DNA from: Streptococcus mitis bv. 2 str. SK95
GTDB lineage: Bacteria; Bacillota; Bacilli; Lactobacillales; Streptococcaceae
NCBI RefSeq assembly: GCF_000222705.1
Contig: NZ_AFUB01000040.1
Coordinates: 1-64,000, forward strand
Reading direction: 5' to 3'
Length of the DNA: 64,000 nt
A model generated the notes under the pieces. The model did not search any database. It was not told where the DNA came from and worked only from the letters and a program-made list of their open reading frames with translations. Below, one piece after another: positions 57,549 to 64,000 of this stretch. A program made the position numbers and the translations under genes. Each line of letters begins with the position of its first letter. The first letter of the stretch is position 1.

Positions 57549-59243
57549 TTATTCTTCAAACTGCGCTTGAACGAAGGCAAGAGCGCCTTTTCCATCACGA
57601 GTCAGTTTAATGTATTGGCCACCTTCTGTCTTAGCAAGTTTGATACCAAGTTTGTCGGTTTCGGCCTTCATGTCTTCAAAGTTTGAAGCAACTTGAGGAG
57701 CAAGGATAACCAGATCAAACTCAGGCAACATTTCACGGTGAGCTCCATAGCCACCAGCTGCTGCTTTAACAGGAACCTTGTACTCCGCAGCTGCCTTGTT
57801 TAGAGCATTTGCAAGGAGACCACTTGTACCTCCTCCTGCACAGAGAACGAGAACATTTGTTTCTTCTGTGATTGTGTTTTGCGCTGCTTCTACACCTGCT
57901 TTTTCAAGAATAGCATCTGCTTTGGCAGTATTGAAGTTTGCTGCTACTTTTTCTTTCAATTCATCATTGACTTTACCAGAACGCTCTTCTTCAAGGATTT
58001 GTTCATCATAGACTTTAAGGAATGGATAGTAAATGACAATGTCAACAACGATTAGAAGGGCAGCAAGAATGAACGATAGAACTTGGAAGTTTGTACCGAG
58101 AACAATACCGAGCGGACCTGGTGTTGTCCAAGGAAGGTTGGCTGTAAATGAGTTCATGCCAAGCGTCTCAATGAAGAATTTAAAGATCCATACGTTGGCA
58201 ATTGGCGCAAAGATAAATGGAATAAAGAAAATCGGGTTCAATACAAGCGGTGCACCAAACAGAATTGGTTCATTTACACCAAAGAAAGTTGGAACTACTG
58301 AAGCACGTCCGATTGCACGGTTACGTTTTGATTTTGTTAACCACATGAACATGAATGGAACAACCAGTGTCGCACCCGTACCACCCATGGTAACGATAAA
58401 CATTTGTGTACCTGAAGTAAGGATCTTGTCTGCATGCATCCCTTGTTGAAGAAGGTTTAAGTTGACTTCAGCATTTGCATAGGTAATAGCTGCGATTGCT
58501 GGCTCGACGATTGAAGGACCGTGGATACCAACAAACCAGAAGAAGGCAAAGGCACCAAAGATAATGGTAATACCTAGATAACCATCAGCAGCAGAGAATA
58601 ATGGTGCAAAGAATTTACCGATTGATTCAGCTACGCTTGCACCAACAAAATGACGAGCTAGTAAATCAAGAGCATAAAGAGAAACCACTGATAGAGTGAA
58701 TGGAATCACATCTTTAAAGACTTGTGAGATATTTGGTGGAACTTCGTCAGGCATACGAATAGTGACGTTGTTCTTAACACAAACCTTATAGATGGCTACA
58801 GTAACAAAGGCAGCAAGGAAGGCTGAAAGCAAACCTTTTGTCCCCAAGAATCCAGTAGCTAGGCCATTTTCGATAGGATCAGCTGCCAACATCAACAAAC
58901 CAACAATTGCTGCCAACAATGTTGACATATAGTTGACTTGGTTGGTTTTTTCCATGCTACGGTTAACTGAGTCGGTCAATGACTTAGCTGTTGTACCAGC
59001 TACCAAGAGAGCTAGAATCCCCATTGAATAGCTATAAGGTTTCATGAGGAGATTAACAACATCATCAGACCATTTAAAACCCCATGAGTTTGGTACAAAG
59101 GCAATCAAGATAAAGATACTTGAGAAGAGAATAACTGGCATTCCAGCAATGAAACCATCACGAATAGCACGAAGGTAGATATTACGAGACAGTTTTTCAA
59201 AGAAAGGTTTCCCTTTCTCGATAAAAGCAATTAGTTTGTTCAT
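57549..59243 (-). CDS. lacE: lactose-specific PTS enzyme IICB
   Basis: A 564-residue permease of the lactose/cellobiose PTS family. A membrane domain of about ten helices (IIC, residues 1-430) is joined to the IIB domain, whose phospho-Cys lies in [12 protein letters not shown] near residue 475. It takes up lactose as lactose-6-phosphate. Its start shares TAATG with lacF, so the two are translationally coupled. Confidence 0.95.
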   Translation of the reverse strand: MNKLIAFIEKGKPFFEKLSRNIYLRAIRDGFIAGMPVILFSSIFILIAFVPNSWGFKWSDDVVNLLMKPYSYSMGILALLVAGTTAKSLTDSVNRSMEKTNQVNYMSTLLAAIVGLLMLAADPIENGLATGFLGTKGLLSAFLAAFVTVAIYKVCVKNNVTIRMPDEVPPNISQVFKDVIPFTLSVVSLYALDLLARHFVGASVAESIGKFFAPLFSAADGYLGITIIFGAFAFFWFVGIHGPSIVEPAIAAITYANAEVNLNLLQQGMHADKILTSGTQMFIVTMGGTGATLVVPFMFMWLTKSKRNRAIGRASVVPTFFGVNEPILFGAPLVLNPIFFIPFIFAPIANVWIFKFFIETLGMNSFTANLPWTTPGPLGIVLGTNFQVLSFILAALLIVVDIVIYYPFLKVYDEQILEEERSGKVNDELKEKVAANFNTAKADAILEKAGVEAAQNTITEETNVLVLCAGGGTSGLLANALNKAAAEYKVPVKAAAGGYGAHREMLPEFDLVILAPQVASNFEDMKAETDKLGIKLAKTEGGQYIKLTRDGKGALAFVQAQFEE

Positions 59244-59560
59244 TACTTAACTCCTCTCTTGTAAAGTTCGATTAAATGGTGCATCAAATCTTTGAGCAAG
59301 ATAGTTGTCATCAAGTGGTCTTGGCCATGCATCATGGTTACACTATAGGCCAAATCTTCACCAGCTGCTTCCTTAGTCAAAAGGCTTGTTTGCGCGTGGT
59401 GAGCCTCTGCAATGCAAGAACCAGCTTCCTCGACTAAGCTATCTGCTTTCGCAAAATCGCTAGCCTCAGCAGCCTTCAAGGCTTCCAATAGTTTTGAACG
59501 AGCATCGCCAGCATAGGCTACGATTTCAAAACCTAACAATGTTACTTCTTCTCTATTCAT
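59243..59560 (-). CDS. lacF: lactose-specific PTS enzyme IIA
   Basis: A 105-residue trimeric IIA protein carrying phosphate from HPr to LacE at His78 (MMHGQDHLM). Length and motifs are standard. It lies between lacT and lacE. Confidence 0.95.
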   Translation of the reverse strand: MNREEVTLLGFEIVAYAGDARSKLLEALKAAEASDFAKADSLVEEAGSCIAEAHHAQTSLLTKEAAGEDLAYSVTMMHGQDHLMTTILLKDLMHHLIELYKRGVK

Positions 59561-59595
59561 GATAGAATGCTCCTTATGTATTTTTAATTAAATTT

Positions 59596-60432
59596 TTATG
59601 ACAATAAACGTTGGATATGTAGAACTAGATAAACTCGTTCACTTTTATACAAATCAAGACCCGTATGTTGCGTAATCACATCATAGATCTTGGAACCGAC
59701 CTCAAATGCCTTTGGATAGGATTGTTTGATATGATCTTCCATATCCAGAAGAGATTGATTATCATCTCTGGAACGGTCTAAATAATCCAAAAAATAGTTG
59801 AGATGAATCATAAAGCGATCATAGAAATGATTATTCTCTTTAGTTCGCTGAATAGCGTAACTTTTCATCACTTCTTCAACATTCCTGAGAATTTCTTTTC
59901 TCTTATCTATCGACTCCACAACTTCCACTTCATTCTCTCCTTCGGCATTGATGAAATGATAAGCAATCCGAATAATTTCATCCTCAGGGAAATGATCCGC
60001 TAGCTTCTGACGGTAAATTTCAAATGCTTCATTTGCGATTTGAAAAGCAACAGGATACTTGGCAGAAATATCTGGCAGATTGCTATCCTTGTACCTTCCT
60101 TGTGTTAGAGCTTGGTAAGAACAGTAAATATGATCTGTCAAGGTTACGTAGAGATACTCTTGAATCGGATAATGATATTTCTTTGATAGCTTATCAATGA
60201 TTTCATAAGTCACTGTGATAAAATCAAGCGGAACATCTTTGAGGAGAGCCATAAAGTTTTCTCTGGACTCTTCTGTCTTCATCCGAAAGATTTTCTCAAC
60301 CTGATTTTCAGCAATCAAATCCCCCTTCTTCTTTCCAAATGTAATCCCTTTACCAATTACAATCACCTCTTCTCCTTTATCATTTCTGACAAGTGAAACA
60401 TTGTGATTCATTGGATTTAGAATTCGATACAT
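59596..60432 (-). CDS. lacT: BglG-family transcriptional antiterminator LacT
   Basis: A 278-residue RNA-binding antiterminator. The N-terminal CAT domain starts MYRILNPMNHNVSLV and two PRD domains follow; several histidines in the PRDs are phosphorylated by the PTS. AAAAGGAGG precedes the ATG. LacT would bind the site upstream of its own gene to let transcription pass into lacTFEG when lactose is present. Confidence 0.9.
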   Translation of the reverse strand: MYRILNPMNHNVSLVRNDKGEEVIVIGKGITFGKKKGDLIAENQVEKIFRMKTEESRENFMALLKDVPLDFITVTYEIIDKLSKKYHYPIQEYLYVTLTDHIYCSYQALTQGRYKDSNLPDISAKYPVAFQIANEAFEIYRQKLADHFPEDEIIRIAYHFINAEGENEVEVVESIDKRKEILRNVEEVMKSYAIQRTKENNHFYDRFMIHLNYFLDYLDRSRDDNQSLLDMEDHIKQSYPKAFEVGSKIYDVITQHTGLDLYKSERVYLVLHIQRLLS

Positions 60433-60470
60433 GGCAACCTCCTTTTGTATCTTAAAGGTATATGAGTATA

Positions 60471-60525
60471 AAAAATGACCACAAATGAACTAGAAAATCT
60501 ATCGATTTCTAATCCACCTGTGATC
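60471..60525 (-). terminator. conditional terminator upstream of lacT (LacT target)
   Basis: GATCACA pairs with TGTGGTC in a long imperfect stem that also includes TTAGAAA / TTTTCTA, followed on the minus strand by ATTTTTTATA. The upstream flank (60526-60565, minus strand, GTGTTACTAAGTAATATTAG then GCATG) resembles a BglG-type antiterminator site overlapping the stem, so only one of the two structures can form at a time. Confidence 0.7.
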
Positions 60526-60574
60526 ATGCCTAATATTACTTAGTAACACTCACCTTGTATTAACTTGTGATTTA

Positions 60575-60611
60575 AGTATAGCACAAGTAAGTTTTTTTGT
60601 AAACCTTTACA
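60575..60611 (-). promoter_or_regulatory. internal lac promoter upstream of lacT with a cre-like site
   Basis: TTTACA (60598-60603), 17 bp and TATACT (60575-60580) form a promoter on the minus strand. TGTAAACCTTTACA (60598-60611) overlaps the -35 and resembles a CcpA cre site (TGWAANCGNTNWCA), which suggests glucose repression of lacTFEG. Confidence 0.65.
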
Positions 60612-60671
60612 TTAAACTTTTTTAAAAATTTTTATTTAGATCAATGTTCCTAAGATTAGGAGGGGGAAAAC

Positions 60672-61652
60672 TTATACACGTTCAGTCCATGAAGTCGCTG
60701 TTGTTTGAAGAACCTTGTTGAGTTCGTCAATGTTCTCAAACCCTGTTGTACGCAACCATTCACGAGCTGCTGCTTCACCGTCTTTGATGTAGGCTTCAAC
60801 TGATCCAGCCCATGTAGCACGGCCACAAAGAACTCCATTGAAGTTTGCGCCTGATTCGTGGGCAAAGACAAGTGTTTCTTGGAAGAGTTTTGCTGACACT
60901 CCTGCACTCAAGTAGATGTATGGCAAGTTAGTTGCTTCATCTTGCGCTTTGAAGAAGGCTGCTGCTTCTTCACGTGTATGAACGATTTCACCATCACCAA
61001 ATCCTTCAACGTATTTAACATTGACTGGAACTTCCACTTTCAAAACATCGATGTTGAAGCGTGGGTCTGAGAAGACCTTCATGGCACCGATAACCTTGTG
61101 TGGTTTCACTTTTGCGTATTCTACAGAGCCAGCGTCAGCGATTTTTTCATCATAAGCCAAGATTTCAAGGAAGAATGGAATATCTTCCGCCACACACTCA
61201 GAACCGATGCGTTCGATGTAGGCTTGTTTTTCTTGGTTGAGTTCGTCAGCGCTGTCTACGTCATAGTAAAGCAAGAATTTGACAGCGTCAGCGCCTTGTT
61301 CCTTGATGCGTTTTGCAGACCAAACATCCAAACAGTCAGGCAAGCGTTTGGTGCTTGTTGTGTCGTAGCCAGTTTTCTCATAAGCAAGGAGAAGACCAGC
61401 ATTGGCATCAAGCGCTTTTGTAGCTGGAAGTCCATACTCAGGGTCAAGAAGCATAGATGAAGCGTATTTTGTCAATTCATCTGCAACCAAGACTTTGAGT
61501 TCTTCCATTTGAGCAACAGTTGGCTCTTCCGTTTGGTATTGAGCCATAAGGCGTTTCAAAGCACCACGTTGGTCAAAGGCAAGAGCTGAGATAATACCAT
61601 TTTCATCTGAAAGTTTTTCTAAGCATGCACGTTTTTGTTCTGTTAAAGCCAT
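60672..61652 (-). CDS. lacD: tagatose 1,6-diphosphate aldolase
   Basis: A 326-residue class I-type aldolase splitting tagatose-1,6-bisphosphate to dihydroxyacetone phosphate and glyceraldehyde-3-phosphate. [13 protein letters not shown] and VKFLLYYD, holding the Schiff-base Lys region, are characteristic. It follows lacC by one base. Fourth step of the tagatose pathway. Confidence 0.94.
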   Translation of the reverse strand: MALTEQKRACLEKLSDENGIISALAFDQRGALKRLMAQYQTEEPTVAQMEELKVLVADELTKYASSMLLDPEYGLPATKALDANAGLLLAYEKTGYDTTSTKRLPDCLDVWSAKRIKEQGADAVKFLLYYDVDSADELNQEKQAYIERIGSECVAEDIPFFLEILAYDEKIADAGSVEYAKVKPHKVIGAMKVFSDPRFNIDVLKVEVPVNVKYVEGFGDGEIVHTREEAAAFFKAQDEATNLPYIYLSAGVSAKLFQETLVFAHESGANFNGVLCGRATWAGSVEAYIKDGEAAAREWLRTTGFENIDELNKVLQTTATSWTERV

Positions 61653-61653
61653 T

Positions 61654-62583
61654 TTATACCTCTTTTACTATTAATTGATCATATAGAGCTTGATAGTTGG
61701 CCATGTTGACATGACCAGTCATTTTTTCTTGAGCATTGAGCATACCAAGGACATTTGCCTTGATAAGAAGTTCTTGATCAGTTTCCTTATGAAGAAGGCC
61801 TGATGAAATACCTGCAACAGTAGAATCACCAGATCCGACAGGATTGACTACCTGAATTCTAGGAATATCTACCTTGTAGAAAGTGTCATCATGTTTTGCA
61901 AAAGCACCATTTGCACCAAGTGAAACGATTATCCACTCAATACCTGCAAATAGAGGCTCTTGAAGAACTTCCTTTAATTCATCTAAATCCTCAGAAACTT
62001 CTCTGCCTAGAAGCTGAGACAATTCTTCGTTATTTGGTTTAATTACTGTTGGTTTGTGCGGTGATTCAAGGACAGCCTGAAGAGCTGCACCTGAGCAGTC
62101 CAGAACAACTGGTTTGCCTGCTTGATTAGCAAGTTCTACCAAGTTTGCATAGTAGTCAACTGGAAGGCCAGCTGGAAGACTACCTGAGATGGCTACTACT
62201 TCTACAGTGTCAAGAAGATTTCCGAAATGAGCCAAGAAATCTTGCCCTTCTTGTTCCAATACTTCAGGTCCTTTTTCAAGGATTTCTGTTTGGTTATCTC
62301 CGTGCAGAATAGCGATACAGTTACGAGTCTCTCCTTGAATTGAGAAGAAATCTTTCGTTACTTTATCATCGATATGTTCTACCAAAAATTCACCAAGTTT
62401 GCCACCGACCAAACCAGTAGCAGCAACAGAATCACCAAATTCTGAAAGAACTCGCGTAACATTGAGCCCTTTACCACCAGCTGTCTTGGTCACGTCCACC
62501 ACACGGTTGACAGTATCAATTTTCAATTCATCCAAAGGATAAGAAATATCAATGGATGGATTCATTGTGACTGTTAAAATCAT
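61654..62583 (-). CDS. lacC: tagatose-6-phosphate kinase
   Basis: A 309-residue PfkB-family kinase phosphorylating tagatose-6-[12 protein letters not shown] near residue 38 and [12 protein letters not shown] near residue 250 (the latter with the catalytic Asp) are the family signatures. Co-transcribed with lacB (ten bases) and lacD. Confidence 0.94.
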   Translation of the reverse strand: MILTVTMNPSIDISYPLDELKIDTVNRVVDVTKTAGGKGLNVTRVLSEFGDSVAATGLVGGKLGEFLVEHIDDKVTKDFFSIQGETRNCIAILHGDNQTEILEKGPEVLEQEGQDFLAHFGNLLDTVEVVAISGSLPAGLPVDYYANLVELANQAGKPVVLDCSGAALQAVLESPHKPTVIKPNNEELSQLLGREVSEDLDELKEVLQEPLFAGIEWIIVSLGANGAFAKHDDTFYKVDIPRIQVVNPVGSGDSTVAGISSGLLHKETDQELLIKANVLGMLNAQEKMTGHVNMANYQALYDQLIVKEV

Positions 62584-62593
62584 GCGTTACCTC

Positions 62594-63109
62594 TTAGTCG
62601 TGGTATTCACCGCGATCCCATTTTTCAAGGAATTCTGTAAAGAAGTTTGCATCTGCTTGATGAGCATTGTGAGTTTCAACGTGCTCAATTTTCGCAATCA
62701 ATTTTTTATTTTCTTCTGACGGTTTGTATTCAGCATTGATGAAAGCTTCAATGATATCGCACATAAGCAATTCACCAGTGATTTTACCACCAAAACCAAT
62801 AACGTTGGCGTTCAATTGTTCTTTAGCATAAAGAGCTGTTGTCATATCACGAACTAAGGCAGAACGGACACCAGGAACTTTATTTACAGCGTTGTTGATA
62901 CCAACACCAGTACCACAGATACATACCCCAAGATCAGCTTGACCGCTTGTAACAGCTTCACCAACTTTTTTACCAAAAATTGGGTAGTGTGTACGAGCAT
63001 GATCGTAAGTACCAAAGTCAATGACTTCATGTCCTTTTGATTTCAAAAATTCTGAAACCGCCATTTTTTCATCTGTTACGATGTGGTCACATCCAATTGC
63101 AATTCTCAT
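62594..63109 (-). CDS. lacB: galactose-6-phosphate isomerase subunit LacB
   Basis: A 171-residue RpiB/LacAB-family subunit; LacA and LacB together convert galactose-6-P to tagatose-6-[14 protein letters not shown] and [14 protein letters not shown] (the active-site Cys region) are intact. lacA lies 30 bases upstream. Confidence 0.95.
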   Translation of the reverse strand: MRIAIGCDHIVTDEKMAVSEFLKSKGHEVIDFGTYDHARTHYPIFGKKVGEAVTSGQADLGVCICGTGVGINNAVNKVPGVRSALVRDMTTALYAKEQLNANVIGFGGKITGELLMCDIIEAFINAEYKPSEENKKLIAKIEHVETHNAHQADANFFTEFLEKWDRGEYHD

Positions 63110-63139
63110 TTTTAATTTACCTTTCTTACTGTAATCTAA

Positions 63140-63565
63140 TTAGCACATTTTGTTCAACATATCAACCCGAATTTGGTGACGACCACCGTCGTATTTACCG
63201 TTAACAAAACCTTTAGCAATATTTTTAGCCAATTCATTACCGACAAGTTGTGCACCCATAGTAATCATACGTGAGTTGTTGTGGCCACGAGTCATATAAG
63301 CTGAACGTTCGTCAGAAACTTCTGCAGCAACCATTCCTTTGATCTTAGTTGCGACCATGAATGGACCAGCTCCATAAGCATCAATCACGATACCAAGATT
63401 TTGTTCTTCTTTGTTTACTTCTGCAGCAACAGCAAGAGTCACATCAACAAAGTCTTGACCTTCAGCTGTAACATCCACAACGTGGAAGTTTTCTTTTTCC
63501 AAGAAGTCTTTCACAACTTCTTTCAATCTCAAACCTGCAGCATCTGCACCAATAACAATAGACAT
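63140..63565 (-). CDS. lacA: galactose-6-phosphate isomerase subunit LacA
   Basis: A 141-residue RpiB-family partner of LacB starting [16 protein letters not shown]. Its loop at residues 60-75 has [10 protein letters not shown] instead of the Cys-containing loop of LacB, as is normal for this subunit. First gene of the lac operon, with the promoter and operators at 63757-63821 upstream. Confidence 0.95.
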   Translation of the reverse strand: MSIVIGADAAGLRLKEVVKDFLEKENFHVVDVTAEGQDFVDVTLAVAAEVNKEEQNLGIVIDAYGAGPFMVATKIKGMVAAEVSDERSAYMTRGHNNSRMITMGAQLVGNELAKNIAKGFVNGKYDGGRHQIRVDMLNKMC

Positions 63566-63856
63566 ATTGTTTACTCCTTTTTATTATTCTAGGCCAGTAA
63601 AGACTTTTATAACTAGCAGTTTACCTACAAAAGACTTTCTAGCAGTTTATTGACAAATTTGATTGAATGAGATGAATAACACCTTATCCAAGTCTAGGAA
63701 ATCAATTTCCTAGAAACAAACTTTCTCCGCGAAAGAGAATATAACAAGTGATTATTTGTTTGTTGCAAACATCATTTGTTGTTTACAAACATAATATACT
63801 CCTATTTTCAGAAAAAGTCAACAGTAAATGTTTGTTTTTGTGTTTTATTTTTTAAT
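63566..63856 (-). promoter_or_regulatory. lac operon promoter region with LacR-like operators
   Basis: On the minus strand TTGACT (63816-63821), 17 bp and TATATT (63793-63798) form the promoter. Two palindromes follow: TGTTTACAAACA (63780-63791), over the start point, and TGTTTGTTGCAAACA (63757-63771); a third TGTTTG half-site lies near 63830. The spacing of the two centres (about 22 bp) is near two helical turns, as expected for LacR binding. The rest of the leader (63566-63756) has no clear structure. Confidence 0.7.
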
Positions 63857-64000
63857 CTAAAAGATTTCAATATCAAAACAAATTTGATCCACTTGACCGG
63901 GTTCCAAGAGACGAACGTTTTTCTTATCTTCTAAATGATCTCCTTCTTCAAGAGATGTTGACAAGCCAGACCATGGTTCAAACGCAATGAAAGATCCCTT
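63857..64000 (-). CDS. aldose 1-epimerase-like protein (C-terminal part, cut by the window)
   Basis: The last 47 codons of a minus-strand gene are visible, ending at TAG at 63857. The product ends FEPWSGLSTSLEEG...LLEPGQVDQICFDIEIF, which matches the end of aldose 1-epimerases (galactose mutarotase, LacX-type), including the conserved FEPW segment. Such a gene adjoins lac operons in lactococci and other streptococci. Its start lies outside this window. Confidence 0.75.
   Translation of the reverse strand, partial: KGSFIAFEPWSGLSTSLEEGDHLEDKKNVRLLEPGQVDQICFDIEIF

Overview
The window is low-GC Gram-positive chromosome from a streptococcus, most likely of the Mitis group (S. mitis, S. oralis, S. 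pneumoniae and relatives). The grounds are the gene order tdk-prfA-prmC-tsaC-glyA-pmp23-like, mnmE, dapA-asd, mscL, hemH and pepT; two histidine-triad (Pht) proteins next to an AdcAII-type zinc lipoprotein; ptsHI next to nrdHEF; and a tagatose-6-phosphate lactose operon. A class II preQ1 riboswitch, which is restricted to Streptococcaceae, agrees. No plasmid, prophage, CRISPR array or rRNA is present.

Layout. 0.1-5.2 kb: a HAD phosphatase, a two-gene ABC exporter, a convergent two-component system and a TraX-like membrane protein. 5.35-16.7 kb: an accessory block of about 17 small genes, nearly all on the minus strand, that looks like a store of polymorphic-toxin immunity genes (CbrC-like, DUF1877/YfbM-like, NTF2-fold-like, HEAT-repeat, DUF6892-like). 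It also holds two related four-helix membrane proteins and a lipoprotein; no toxin is encoded here. At least one gene in it is frameshifted. 16.8-20.1 kb: a GH13 glycosidase with a LacI-type operator, a nucleotidyltransferase-like gene and a lipid kinase. 20.2-24.7 kb: a decayed defence island with a SAP-domain protein, an intact mcrC, an mcrB broken by one frameshift, and a fragment of a large serine recombinase.

24.8-42.2 kb is core genome: rlmCD, a secreted DUF1002 protein, a lysozyme-like cell-wall hydrolase, a nucleoid-associated protein, glyA, a translation and modification run (acetyltransferase, tsaC, prmC, prfA, tdk), mnmE, dapA, asd with an upstream asd-motif RNA, tRNA-Thr(GGT), preQ1-II plus queT, gtrA (apparently leaderless), mscL, an orphan ferrochelatase and pepT. 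42.2-48.9 kb is a zinc-scavenging module (two pht genes and adcAII) with AdcR-like operators at two promoters of the same design. 49.1-55.1 kb: ptsHI, then nrdHEF preceded by an NrdR-like box inside a 13-bp inverted repeat. 55.2-64.0 kb: lacR, converging on lacABCD-lacTFEG, with LacR-like operators, a LacT antitermination site and the end of an aldose 1-epimerase gene cut by the window edge.

How the genes work together. In the lac region PTS uptake (LacFE with EI and HPr from ptsHI) gives lactose-6-P, LacG cleaves it, and LacAB, LacC and LacD take galactose-6-P through the tagatose pathway to triose phosphates. The Pht/AdcAII proteins form one zinc-acquisition system. The two accessory blocks (immunity cluster and decayed McrBC locus) are the variable parts and hold most of the unusual observations. 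All start sites, operators and family names come from reading the sequence, without database searches.
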